From contig NC_079234.1 of assembly GCF_028502605.1 (NCBI RefSeq), forward strand, positions 744,001 through 808,000: DNA of 64,000 nt, read 5' to 3'. This document shows, in pieces, positions 36,100 through 47,724 of the stretch (the first letter of the stretch is position 1; every line of letters begins with the position of its first letter). A program made the position numbers and the translations under genes. A model generated the notes under the pieces. That model ran no database searches and was not told where the DNA came from. It was given only the letters and a program-made list of their open reading frames with translations. The DNA comes from Trichoderma breve (lineage: Eukaryota > Ascomycota > Sordariomycetes > Hypocreales > Hypocreaceae).

Positions 36100-36405
36100 A
36101 TGTCCAACAAAATCACCGATGCTCGCCTGGAATGGCTAGAGGCGACAAAGCGGCGGAAAAGCTTGCTCCTCCAGCAGCTTGAAGAGGAGGAGAAGAAGAT
36201 GGGGGGCGACAACAAGGACATTGTGTCCTCTTCGGCGGGTGGTGATGATGCCGCGGCGGCAGCACAACAAGACCCCGACAAGGCGCAGGACGCGCTCAAC
36301 GAGCATCAATTGAACATTGACCGATTCAAGGAGGAGCTTGCGGCGATTGAAAAGGAGTTTGAGTCTTGGCAGGAAATGGGATTCAGCTTGCCCGCTTCCA
36401 AGTGA
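36100..36405 (+). CDS. Small coiled-coil protein, function unknown
   Basis: A 101-residue frame without introns in the coding part. Two helical heptad-rich segments (about residues 5-34, rich in Leu, Glu and Lys, and 66-94) flank an acidic Ala/Asp linker, which is a hairpin-like coiled-coil arrangement seen in small subunits of larger complexes. I do not recognise the family. The start ATG follows a sequence like a splice acceptor, so an upstream non-coding exon is possible. Confidence 0.55.
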   Translation: MSNKITDARLEWLEATKRRKSLLLQQLEEEEKKMGGDNKDIVSSSAGGDDAAAAAQQDPDKAQDALNEHQLNIDRFKEELAAIEKEFESWQEMGFSLPASK

Positions 36406-36705
36406 GGGCGGCAACGCGGCAACGGAAAAGTCAGCGCATTGGGTTGCTTGCTTGGAGCAGAACGTTTCATCTGCTTTTCATTTTTCTTCTCTATACATAT
36501 TCACTCGCTTGTCGGGGATTATTTTGCCTGCGCTTTCATGTTATCACGTATATCACGAATTAGATGACGATACGATAAGTCAATGACAGCCAGCTTTCTA
36601 TGCAAACAATCGGCGGAAACCACCGAAGATATATTCATTATGGTGATATTTTCCCTCTTCTCATTTATTCTCCCTTTTATTTTGCAATTCTCATCTTGAA
36701 CAATG
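36406..36705. other. Short convergent intergenic region
   Basis: Exactly 300 bp between two convergent stops; nothing recognised. Confidence 0.4.
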
Positions 36706-37407
36706 TTAATTAGATGATGCGCGGGTAATAGCCGCCATGAAACCTTTGAGCGCATTGTTCATGCAGGCTCCTTCTTCAATAACCTCTTGAACATTCTTTA
36801 TGCATCCGCTTGTGCTGTGATACATGAACCCAATGGCATCCTTATTGAACAGATCCTCGCCCAGTAGAGTCGTCAAAGCCACATAGTCATTGCATTCGAG
36901 GCCGCAGAAGCCATTCTCCACGTAACATGGCGCGTGCGACGCAAACGCTGCGTCGCTGATGCTCTTGCAGGTGGCATCGCTCGATGACACCACGGGAACG
37001 AGATTTCTCTGCAAACAGTTGATAGCGCCCGTCAGGAACTTTTGTCCACGGGGAGAAAAGCGATCGAGGTTACTGATGAACTTGTTGCAGATCTTGTGTC
37101 CGTAATCGAGGGCGTACGAGTGTGTGCTTCCATCACAAGGCACTGAGGCCTCAACGCATTGTTTATAAAAGTCGCAGTTGTGAAGCGGGGGTTTTTGACA
37201 AGTGCTTTCGCACATTGGTGGCGCGGATTCGGAATTGCAGATACTGTTTCGAAATGACCGTTGAGACTCGATCTCCGACTCGAATTTGGGTTTGAACTGC
37301 AATTCAACCTCGATTGCAGTTGAGTTTTGATTCGATGCTTCATCATTGGCTCGGCACACTTGCATTAATGTGAGGCCAATGGCCATGAGGCTGTGAAAAG
37401 CCTTCAT
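36706..37407 (-). CDS. Secreted cysteine-rich protein, stanniocalcin-like
   Basis: A 233-residue intronless protein with a signal peptide (MKAFHSLMAIGLTLMQVCRA). The frame is open upstream, but the ATG at 37407 is the one that begins the signal sequence. About thirteen cysteines are spread over the mature part. The segment HKICNKFISNLDRFSPRGQKFL with the following INCLQRN (about residues 105-140) resembles the core of animal stanniocalcins, a glycoprotein hormone family, in cysteine placement and in the helix-turn-helix wording. Stanniocalcin-like proteins have been reported outside animals, from memory. Its function in a fungus is unknown; roles in calcium/phosphate handling or as an effector are speculation. 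Alternative: an unrelated secreted effector. Confidence 0.62.
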   Translation of the reverse strand: MKAFHSLMAIGLTLMQVCRANDEASNQNSTAIEVELQFKPKFESEIESQRSFRNSICNSESAPPMCESTCQKPPLHNCDFYKQCVEASVPCDGSTHSYALDYGHKICNKFISNLDRFSPRGQKFLTGAINCLQRNLVPVVSSSDATCKSISDAAFASHAPCYVENGFCGLECNDYVALTTLLGEDLFNKDAIGFMYHSTSGCIKNVQEVIEEGACMNNALKGFMAAITRASSN

Positions 37408-40400
37408 GTTGGACAAGAACTTGATCTGGCAGACAGCAAATACACGAAGGGGAAGATGAAATGTATACTTGCAACAACGTGAAAACGACGGCAATATATA
37501 CGTACATCTATGTCAGGGGCACTGTTGAGTATTATAACGAAACTGCTAACAGTTCTACGGCATCCACAAGTATATTCATTAGCTGATACCCGTATTAGCG
37601 ACGTCAGCCCGTCCGACATTGAGATGAAGCTAAGAACAGGCTCGGGGAGATCCTTCCGTCCTGACAATCTACGGAAGGTGAGAAGACCAAAGAACGATCA
37701 CTGAAGGGATCTCCTGCGCCATGCATCGGGCGCTATTACTAAACGTATTACTCTGAATACCAGGCAACCCTGGAGCTATATGTTTCATAAGAAATAGGCC
37801 CATGGATCCTTGCTTCCTACACTTCGTATACGCTTTTGAGAGCGTATTCTTGGCTACAAATTTATGCAAACACGGTTTCCAACGGCTTGGCAACTCTACC
37901 TCTCGACAATTTTACGTGTGAAAACCGCGCTTAGACAGAATTCAGCTCATTTGTTTGTGGAATGGTGCCTTTTAACCTTCTATTAGAAAAGAAGTAAAAG
38001 GTAAGTAGAAACAAAGGATATGGTCAAGAGAGAAAAGCAGAGTTTTGAGACATAGAGGTGAATAGGACATCACTGCTGGATTCAATGTCGCCACATTTCG
38101 GCGTCTCACGAGGGAGAAGGATCCAGCCACCGCGATAGCGTCGGAGCGCGGAATGCGAGGTCCGAGTCGTATCTGATCTTACAGACTATTAATTTACTAT
38201 TTATTAAGAGTAACAAGACATTGAACTCTCCGGTATCCGTGCTCAAACCCCTTGTAATGAAACAGTATCTTGATCTACTGTGGGCTACCCTATGATTAGG
38301 TCTGTTGTTGAGGCCACTGAAGACCTCTTATTTACCTTGCGACTGTTATAGAGTATTTTCAGATCAGCAGGGAATTAGAAAGCTGAATTAAGAGAATTTG
38401 GAGTTGTGAAGCATAGAAGAGTGTCAGATTTATCTCACTTTGGCGAAACATAAGCGCCGAGGTCGCATGTGAGGCTGTAGCAGAACGATTAAGCGCTGGC
38501 GCTGGCTTGGCGAGCAAGAGTAACTTCAAATATTCTCTGTTGTTCACCGCCTTATATGTTCATTAAATTACTGTACGTAAGCTTGCAATTTAACTACTCC
38601 TCCATCACACCGTGTACAACCTGTTCAACCATCGCCTTCTTGGTCACCCGCCAATCTTAACATTGACATGGAGTTAAATAAAATGCCATGCGGTATCTTG
38701 CCAAATATCTAACAATAAAATTAAGCTTATTGGTAAAAGAGGAAGGCCAAATTGGCCACGAATAGGTAATATGCGATATTAGGGCCGAGAATTTTGTACC
38801 TAGAACATATGCGTGGTGATACGCTGATGGGTAAGTAGGTGTTTAGCTACCTGTGTGTTAGAGTGCGCCAATTCATGCATCCCAAAGTGCTATACGATGC
38901 CGCTATCAGTAAGAGCGGCATTAGGATCTTCCGATGAGGGCAGAAAGTAACTATGTAGACACGGAACATGTTATTACGGCTTGATGTGCCTGAAAATGCA
39001 GGGCTTAAACTAGGCACGATTTCAGATCTTGGCACTGCAGCCCTGGGCAAAATGGCATTCCCTTACTCCGTATCAAGTTAAAGATAATTCTAAGGCTGGT
39101 GAATTTAACACACCTGATGCTTAGTTCCCGATTTCATTGGACAGATATATTACTCTGTATGGTGCACTCCATGTTAGAATGCCATTCAAACGTCCTCTTT
39201 CCCACATGGCCCAAAGAAGATACCGGACGGTGAGGTAGGACGAATCATTTCCAAGGCCGAAGCCACTGTTTTCGTCTGGGATATATCTCATGTTTCCTTA
39301 CTGATATCCGTCATATACTGAATTTGCCTAGAATGAAGATTCGATGTGCTTTCTTGTGGATCATCTCTCCGTTGGTGAACTTGATGTGCTCTGACCCACC
39401 TGCAAAATTCACATCTCACCATCTTAATGCGGTATTACAGACAGTTAGATTACAGTAGATAACTTGGTCACGATCACAGACCAAAGTTCAGCAAGATGGG
39501 TTGGCTTTTACCTCGATTTGAAGCTCAAGTCTGAGTAAGGTTCTGTAATAAGATACCTTCACGAGAAAGGAATTGACAACAATTCAATACGATGTTAAAG
39601 TACTTCATACGGAACTCAATCACCCAGACTAATCCTGTGGAATCATTTCCTCTATGACCTCCATCTCCTCAACGAGAGAAACCGTTGACTCAAAATTGAA
39701 AGACCAAATAACCTGGGGATTAGGTATGAGGAACACTCTCGATAAAACCGTGGCCACAAACCGGATTTAAGCTAGGACAACATCAACATGCCGACTCCGC
39801 ATCGTATTGCGGGCGAACGCCAGAGTGAGACGCCGAGCAGGCTTCAACCATTGTGGAGATCAATGGCTCGGCATATTAATGGACATAATGACAACTAGGC
39901 TCATAAATCCATTCGCGATCCGGGAACCGAAAATGTGTCGGCGAACCATTCCGTAAATCTCAGCTTGTTTGGCTGATCGGCCTGACAAGGCCGCTTAAGC
40001 TATTATATTGGAGTTTACGGGGTAAACGCACTTCTTGCCATGACTATTGATGTGGCCACGCTGAAGCAGACCTTCCACATCCAGCATTGGTCAAGATCTC
40101 GTCGTAATTCGGCATTAGAACACCTATGAGCACGTGGTGGCTGCTGGTGTCGCTAACAAGGCGTTCCGTTTCTCCCAGCCGTAAGCCCGTAGCGCAAACG
40201 TCAAGGTCAGCGATTGGCGCCACGTTATCGGCATCTCTCCGCCGACAGCGGCCCCATGCCGCCGATGTTCGCAAAAGGCGGACTGTTTCTTTAGGCTGTT
40301 GGAGATGCGGAGAGATTCTGGGGTAATTCGTGGGGAAGAGAAGAAGAGAATGCTATATGTACAAAGGCTCGATCTCGAAATTCTGAATCTGTGGGGTAAT

Positions 40401-40492
40401 CGATCCATTGAGCGTCTTTGGTGTCACCATTCGCTGAAGGATTGCAATTCTTCAAGAACTTCAGCATATTCCATCAGCTTCTCGCAGCGAAT
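37408..40492. other. Gene-free A/T-rich region of about 3 kb
   Basis: Many stops in all frames and no gene supported. Could be degenerate sequence; I see no terminal repeats or transposase remnants. TACTCCGTA at 39064-39072. The last 300 bp are the promoter of the permease at 40493. Confidence 0.5.
40227..40266. promoter_or_regulatory. Inverted TCGGC/GCCGA elements before the permease gene
   Basis: ATCGGC at 40227-40232 and GCCGAT at 40261-40266 form inverted half-sites, with an additional GCCGAC at 40241-40246 between them. This is the same hexamer pair found before the AtuA-like gene. A Zn2Cys6 operator is inferred. Confidence 0.45.
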
Positions 40493-42303
40493 ATGGCAGC
40501 GGAGAAGGAAGACTTTGCCGGCGTCCACATGGACGAGGATGTTGAAGCAACCAAGGAGGTATGCAATGCAATACTCAAATCTCTGGCAAACCCTCTGCTA
40601 ATAACACTATAGCATTTGTCTGATATCCGCGATGGATCATCACTGGGACACATCGACGCTGCTCGATCCAGGGCCTTGGTGCGGAAGCAAGACTTGAGGA
40701 TCATTCCAATCACGGCAGGAATCTATCTTCTGTGCTATCTTGACAGATCAAACATTGGAAATGCAAAGGTCTTGAACGCGTCAACAGGCAATGACCTCTT
40801 GACCGAAACGCACATGACTAACTACCAGTACACAATCGCACTCATGGTTTTTCTTATTGCGTATGCGATTTTTGAAGTTCCGTCCAACTATTTCCTCAAG
40901 AAGCTGAAGCCGAGCCGCTGGATTGCCTTCCTCATGTTTTCGTGGGGAACCATCACGATGTGCATTGCTGCGACACAGAACCACGCGTCAGTAACGGCAG
41001 TGCGATTCCTCCTGGGAGTTGTTGAAGCAGGTAAGTGATGGATACCTTTATAGCTTGAGAATAATCGCGTACGGTTGCTAATAGCTCTCTTCAAGGGTTA
41101 TTCCCCGGCCTGGTCTACTACTTGACGTTCTGGTACCGCGTAGATGAACGATCGATTCGAGTTGCTGCTATCCTGGCATCCGCTACTCTGGCTGGCGCCT
41201 TTGGTGGCGCGATTGCCTTTGGTGTCGGTCATATGAACCAAGTGAGCGGCATCTCTGCTTGGCGCTGGCTCTTCATCATCGAGGGGGCCCCTTCTGTAGC
41301 TTCTTCCCTTTTGGTCTGGTTCTTCCTCCCGGATTACCCCGAGACGGTTTCATGGCTATCGACCGAAGAGAAGGACTTTGCGGCTTTGCGACTCTCTGAT
41401 CAGGGTTCTCATGGGTCCGGCAAACCTCTAACGTGGGAGGAAGCCAAGTCTACACTCTTTGAATGGAGACTCTGGGCCCATTACTTTGTAAGAAAGTTTC
41501 TGTTATGCATTTGAAACGTATCACTGCTGACGACTGTTGTTCCAGATTTACTTTGGCATTTCTACTCCATTCTCGAGTTTGTCACTCTTCACGCCGTCCA
41601 TTGTTGCTGGATTAGGAGTAAGCTTGATTCTCTCAATCCGTAAAGTTATGTCCATTTGAGAGATAGGCACTGATAAACAACCTCTCATTAGTTTACGGAT
41701 CTCAAGGCCCAGCTCATGACTGTGCCTCCCTACGCGGCAGCTTATGTTGTGACCTTGCTCGCTTCATGGTCTGGTGACCACTTCAACAAGTGAGTTGATG
41801 AATAGCAATCGTAGATCACTAAATTACTAACCATTGTCTAGGCGCGCCTTGCACTCGGCTGGATTTTCTCTTCTTGGAGCTGTAGGCTTCATTGCATCAG
41901 CTACACTTCCAGCTGATCACTATGCAGTATGTCATGCTCGTCTTCTTAAATCACTCTCCCAGCTAACGTTACTGTCCAGTCTCGCTATGGCTGCCTCATT
42001 ATCGCAACTTGCGGTTCATTTGCCTGCATTCCCCCATTGCTGGGTTGGCTCTCCTCGAATTTGTATTCGACTGCTGCAATTGGTCTGGCTATTGCGCTCA
42101 ACATTTCCATGGGAGCACCGGGTCAGATCGTCGGTGTGTGGATCTACAAAGCAGACGAGGCGAAGAAAGGGTATCCCACCGGACACTGGACCAATGCAGG
42201 CTTGCTCCTCTTTGTGTCGGCTTCTTGTGTCGGCATGCACTGCTACTATGTGTGGCGCAACCGGAACGGTGGAGCAGGAAATGGCGTCTTCTTCAAGTAC
42301 TAA
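40493..42303 (+). CDS. MFS permease, anion:cation symporter family (allantoate/Dal5-like)
   Basis: A plasma-membrane transporter of 484 residues. Exons: 40493-40558, 40613-41030, 41096-41487, 41546-41617, 41692-41789, 41842-41926 and 41980-42303. It has the DRSNIGNAKV signature after TM1, YAIFEVPSNYFLKKLKPSRWI, the RFLLGVVEAGLFPGL helix and WRWLFIIEG, all diagnostic of the allantoate / nicotinate / vitamin permease group, which import small carboxylates and amides with protons. It is immediately upstream of, and in tandem with, a Zn2Cys6 regulator and opens the putative catabolic block. The substrate is unknown; a carboxylate is the family default. Confidence 0.9.
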
Positions 42304-42670
42304 GAAGCGCAAGAGATATTCTAATCAATCGTTGTAATTGTAGATATAATTGCCAGTTCATTTAATTCTCAAGCTCGTTTTTGAACGCTCTCAAATATCA
42401 GATATTAGATGCCAATAGTGAAAGTACTGTAGTTTTGTATGTGAACAGAGGCCGTGTTCGGATGCCCTTTGCCGCTGTGCGGAGATCGGACCGACGAGTC
42501 CTCAACATCAGCGGGTGGATAAAAAGCCGGGCTGGAGGGCGCGTTTTAGCAGCTAATTCTAGCTTACAGTGCCCTGTTCAGGCCATCTCAGCAAAGGACG
42601 ATATTGTTTCCTCCGAAGTTATCGGCCTGGCCCCTCCGAAGGTCCCAGTGACAATGTCAGACCAAGTGAG
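42304..42670. promoter_or_regulatory. Promoter region of Zn2Cys6 factor 2
   Basis: Short tandem spacing between the permease stop and the regulator start; no distinct element seen. Confidence 0.4.
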
Positions 42671-45112
42671 ATGAGCGTCGACGCATCCCAGATTCAGGCG
42701 TGCGACCGCTGCCATCGGCGCAAGACAAGGTGCGATAAGACACGGCCGGAATGCAGTCCTTGCAAGAAGTCAAGGTCTGCGTGTGTCTATTCTGAGAGGG
42801 TCAAAGAGCCCACATTTCCGCGAAGTCATGTCCAGACTCTTGAGCGCCGAATTCAGCAGCTTGAGGCGGCGAACAAGGCACTTACATCGGCCAATAAGGC
42901 CCATCGAACGGTCGCCCACAGAGCGGCACGAGATGGGGAAGATCGATCCAGCTCGCGGTCTTCTATCGCCAGCGATAACGAAGTTGCGAATGAGGTGACC
43001 TTTCTTTCTACTAGTGTTGGCGGTGATAGCCTTTTCCTAGGACCGACGAGTGGTATCATTCTTGCTAGTCTGGTGAGAGCCGGTGTCGCGGTCGATGTCG
43101 AAAGAGATGCACCAACCTCATCTGTATCTTCTGTGCCTCCTCACCGAAGTCCCGGAAGGACAGATTGGGACACCGGGGATCGTTCCCTTCCGGCGGAACA
43201 GCTTGCTCGGAGTCTTATCGAAGCATATCTGGCACACGATCATCTTAGCTACCCCTTTCTTCATCCGCGGGCGGTAAGGGCCGTGGTGGATGGCATCTAT
43301 AGCGATGCGGGCTTTGAAAAGACGCACCCCTTTGAGATGTTCATGTTCCACATGATTCTCGCCATCGCTACATCTCAAGTATACAAGTTCAACTGGAGAG
43401 TCTTGCCGGATGCAGAAACGCATCTTCAAAAGGCCACCGACTATCTCAATGCCGTGCTGTTCGAGGGCGGGCTACGGGCTTTGCAAGCCATGCTACTGCT
43501 CTGCCAGTTCCGGCTGAGCAATTCTACAAATCATGCTTCTGATAGTAAGTGAGCTCCAATGGGTCTTTTCTCTTGCTAAGGGAAGCCATCTGTAATTAAC
43601 AGCTCTATGATCAGGTCTCTGGCACATTGTTGGTATTGCGGTGCGCATGTGTTTCGAGCTCGGTTTACATCGCGAGGCCACGTACCGGACGGCTGGCTCG
43701 AGACGTGATGCTACCGATGTATCGTTTCTATCGCCCAAATATGAGGAAAACGAAGTTCGTCGAAGGTGTTTCTGGAGCGTTTATGCTCTCGACAGGTTAG
43801 CCCTTCTGAATATCTCTTAACCTTACAGAACATCTGCTAATTTGGAAAACATCAATGTTATAGAGTCATATCCGTTACACTAGGACGCCCTTTAGCCATC
43901 TGTGTTGAAGATATCGACGTTGAACTCCCGACCGATGACTTTGAAGAAACAGCGAGCGTGTCTACTCTGAGTCCTGGAAGTGACCGGGACTCTTCACAGA
44001 TTCCGTCAAGATATCGCACGGCTATCTTTGTTCATATTGTGCGCTATCGTGATATATGCGGTCGGTGCCTCACTTCACTGCACCGCGGCGTCAAAGGCGG
44101 TATTCAATCTTCAGCAGACTTTTATCAGAAGCGGGATCAACTTGCCACCGAATTGAACGCATGGCGAGCGGAAACAAATCGTCTCAACACTCCGGATATG
44201 GACTTGTCGACTCCTCTTGCCGAGGCTCGGTCCAGCTTTCGATCAAAGGCTTGGTATGAGCTTCTGTATCATAACGGCGTTCTCCTCCTCTACCGTCCGT
44301 CAGCTTTTACAGTCTCGGATGGACGAGATGGGTCTAATTTACAGCACGTCTTTTCAGCAGCAAGGCAGTCAATTACACTTTACGCCTATCTATTCCGATC
44401 GCGCAAGATCAATTTCTCTTGGATGGTGCTTCATGCAGTTTTCATGGCCGGAATATCCTACATATATGCCTTGAGTCGACATTTTCGTGAAAAGAGGCGT
44501 CGTCGTAATGGCGGAGAGGGCGATGGCAATCGATTCCAGCTGCTTCAGGAGCCGACCATTGTTGAGATTGTCAACGACTGTCGAGCATGTTCAAATGTCA
44601 TTGTTGGCGTTTCCGAGAGGTGTAATTCTCAAAAGAACTGTCATGAAGTATTTGACCGTCTCAGTGATGCTCTCGTCGAGGACGCAGTAGAAGCACTTTC
44701 ACATACTCGCCAGTCCGGCTCCCTAACCGCTCGACAAGACAACCATTCGGCTATGTTAGCTATACAATCTTCAAGCCAAACTCCAAGTAATGATATTAAT
44801 ATGCAAAATGGTCTTGTTTCTGAGCCTACCCTGGCGGGAGTCGGATCTAGCAACGGCGGTTACCACTCTCGGGAGACGGCATTCACAGGGCTTGGTGACA
44901 ATAGCTTACAAGAGGACAGCGGAAGGCAGGCGTTCAGCCTTGGTACGCCTCTGGCAGCTGACAATGCTCTCCGGGACTGCCTACCTGAGCTCCAAAGGAT
45001 GTATAATATGCCATGGGGAGATGATGCTATCTTGCAACTCAGCAATGACTGGCTGGGCGAAATTGGGGGCTACGACAGATTCATGGGGAATGAATGGGGC
45101 ATGGATCAATGA
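42671..45112 (+). CDS. Zn2Cys6 fungal transcription factor (cluster regulator candidate)
   Basis: A nuclear regulator of 767 residues; exons 42671-43544, 43615-43795 and 43864-45112. The zinc cluster starts at about residue 11 (ACDRCHRRKTRCDK, then ECSPC and ACVY) in canonical C-x2-C-x6-C-x6-C-x2-C-x6-C spacing. A coiled-coil dimerisation segment (HVQTLERRIQQLEAANKAL) follows at about 57-75. The middle homology domain spans roughly 175-520 and contains RRRCFWSVYALDR, split by the second intron. Upstream frame is open, but this ATG gives the usual short N-terminal arm. It lies between the permease and the AtuA-like gene, a position typical for pathway-specific activators. Confidence 0.92.
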
Positions 45113-45187
45113 ATTTGTACAAAATGAAGATTCAGGTGTTTAATATCTTATCCTACAATGCATGTATGTAATAGTACAAGGTTGGCT

Positions 45188-47064
45188 TCATATCCGGCCT
45201 CTTTCTAAGAATGCTCTGGGTATATCCACATATTTGCTGCGCAAATACTCGGCAACTCCCTTTCCAAGCCCATCAATTCTGTCCGATGACGCTATGCCTC
45301 CATTGAGATTATCAAGTATCCGACTAGAATCATCAGTTAGTATGCAATGTGCCACGTAAGATAAAGTACTCACAAGTGGACGGCGTTGATGTTGGGAAAC
45401 TCCACTCGCTCTACCCTTCTGTTCGGGTTGCCGCGATGCCAATCCTCGCCCAAAAGTTCTTTGAGTTTGTGAACACTCAATAGGGTCCTTAGCCATGGAT
45501 ACTCCGAGGCATCTCGAACAAAGAAGCCCACGTTGGAATTGTCAGCTTTGTCGCCCGACCTTGCATGGACGATGCTGCCGAGAGGAGCGAACTTGGTTGG
45601 GCCAAAAGACAAAAGGTCTACAGGATGTGTTGTGTCCGCCGATGGCCGTACTATGGGGTACGTTGATGTGATTTTTGGAGGATCAATCTTGATGACCTTT
45701 CCAGTGCTCAGTTGGACGTGGTGATCTACCAATGACAGCGGCATCAGTGCAGGAAACATCTCCATGAATGCCTTTGGTGTCATTGTTCGGAAGTCGAGAT
45801 TCATGTGGTAGCCGGGATAGCTCTGCATACGCAAGGCGTATATCGGGATCTTGAAGTTCATTTCATCAATGTCTTCCTTCTTGCGAGCTTGTGCAAACAC
45901 TCTCAGTGACACGGTACCAGCCTGCTGAGATGATGGATTCTCAGCTGGTGTCCCATAAAGCTCAATGCTGAGCTTGCTGAACCGACTGTCGCGGAAAATA
46001 TGAGCCAGCTGATTCTTCATCATGGTAGCCTTTTCCATAACGTCTAATCCATTGATGTAGAATGTTGCTTCGGCCTGGTAGCCTCCTCTGGCTGCTATCA
46101 TGGCCTTGGTCGTAGCTGGAGGCGCCAATCCCCTGATACCTGTCACTTTTATGCGGTCCGTTGCCTCTTCTCGCACAGAAACGGCCGATAGATCGGCGAC
46201 GACGTCTGGATTCAGGTAGAGATGACCCTGAAGCTCGTACAGCAATTGGGCTTTTACTGTCCCTTCTGTGACATGACCTCCTCCCTCTGCGGTTTTGGTA
46301 ATGACGCAGCCGCCTTTAGAGTCGATCTCAGCAATGGGAAACGCAAGATCGACGAGGTCTGGAAGGAAGTCTTTGAAGCCGGAAAAGTTTGCTCCAACGA
46401 CGTATGGACCGCATTCGATCAAGTGGGCAGCCAGCAAAGATCCTGCCAGCTCGTCGAATTTGTCCTCGCCCCATCCATAGTACCATGCAGCTGCTCCCAT
46501 CACCGGAGAAGCATCGGTGCATCTTCCACAAATGACGATATTGGCACCAGCTCGAAGAGCTGCTGTGATACCCCAGCAGCCGATGTAGGCATTTCCAGCG
46601 CACGGCGTGAAGTTCCAGTCGTCAAGGGAGATTTCGGGATGATCCAGGTGCTTGAAGCCCGTGTGCTTCTTGCCCGAGACTTTATCCACGAGCAAGTCTG
46701 TGATATCGTCTCCCAAGACGGCAGCTACCACGCAATTCTCGTATCCTCGTTGCTCACAGAGGCGCCTCACTTTGTTGTACAGGCCCATGACGTTCAGTGC
46801 GCCAGCATTAGTTACGACTCGAATGTCCCGCGCAACGATGTCATCGATGCATTCTTCAAGCTGCTGATAGAAGCCATTCTCATATCCTAGGCTCTCGTCG
46901 ACCTCTTGCCTCGTGATGGCATTCCAAGCAATGTTCATCTCGGATAGCCAATCACCTGTGATGACATGGACATTCCCAGAGCGCACCATGCGTGCCATGG
47001 CATGCGGGTGGTCGCCCGTGGCACCGGAGACATTGCCAATACGAATGTGTGGTTTCTCAATCAT
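45188..47064 (-). CDS. AtuA-like protein: DUF1446 plus ferredoxin-fold domain
   Basis: A 608-residue protein of the acyclic terpene utilisation AtuA family (PF07287) with its companion AtuA-like ferredoxin-fold domain fused at the C-terminus. Exons 47064-45374 and 45323-45188; the last 45 residues come from the small second exon, which continues the domain through GLGKGVAEYLRSKYV. The N-terminus reads RIGNVSGATGDHP, with later signatures TNAGALN, CGRCTDASPV and GGGHVTEGTVK; the second domain starts near residue 490 (IVHARSGDKADNSNVGF). In Pseudomonas the atu operon degrades citronellol and geraniol, but AtuA's reaction is not established. Here it sits next to an alcohol and an aldehyde dehydrogenase, as a pathway for a terpenoid-like or branched alcohol would predict. 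Confidence 0.92.
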
Positions 47065-47724
47065 TGCGGCTAATTGGTGGTTCAAAAAGATGTAAGAGCT
47101 AGAAGCTGTTGTTGTAGACACGGCTCAGGTTTGCAATGTCGAAGCCATTACCCTTTCTACTAGCTAAGCAAAAGTCCACAGTGCCCCCTTACATCTATCT
47201 TGTATGTAATGGCAAACGAGGTCACATAAACTCCACCTGAGGATCACATAGTCTCGGCCTCTTGAGATTCAGCCGATAGTAGGAGCTTGTGGATGGTCCA
47301 ACCCGGTCGAGGGGCCACCGGTAAGTAACGCTGTCGGCGATCGGCGGCCGATGCCGACGAAGCCATTCCCCGCGAATCTTACTTTGTGTGGATAAGGGTC
47401 TACATGACTCGTGTTTTGCAAGATGACCCATCATGACCAAGAATCTCGAGAGGCGCGTCCTTACCTCTTCTGATGCTGACAAGTCCAAAGGCGTGAAAAT
47501 ACTAGGTAGTAGCGAGGCACTTGTGCAGTGGAGCAATATCAAGAAGTCCCGCGGAGCATAATGGATTGGTGTGATACCCGGAGTACAAGGCGAGGCATCG
47601 CGACATTGCATTCTGCCCTTTTATGAGCTTTTGTCTAATGGGAGAGATGCTTCCAAAAGCTCGTTATTTATATCGGTAGAAATGATAACATTGAAAGGCT
47701 GAACAGCTAAATTATCTAGTCTAA
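47065..47724. promoter_or_regulatory. Promoter region of the AtuA-like gene
   Basis: 660 bp between the AtuA-like start and the alcohol dehydrogenase stop (tandem on the minus strand). It contains the palindromic CGG element at 47333-47358. Confidence 0.5.
47333..47358. promoter_or_regulatory. CGG-rich palindrome before the AtuA-like gene
   Basis: Left arm GTCGGC then ATCGGC, right arm GCCGAT then GCCGAC, perfect apart from one unpaired G in the left arm and one central G. It is about 270 bp upstream of the start codon. Paired CGG/CCG triplets are the typical target of Zn2Cys6 dimers. Confidence 0.6.

Noticed and set aside
37408..40492. Degenerate transposon
   Set aside because: No terminal repeats, transposase or reverse-transcriptase motifs could be seen despite many stops and high A/T.
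46222..46890. 222-codon plus-strand open frame
   Set aside because: Antisense of the AtuA-like coding sequence; no motifs.
47065..47121. Upstream extension of the AtuA-like protein
   Set aside because: Frame is open but starts without ATG; the ATG at 47064 leads straight into the conserved RIGNVSGATGD.
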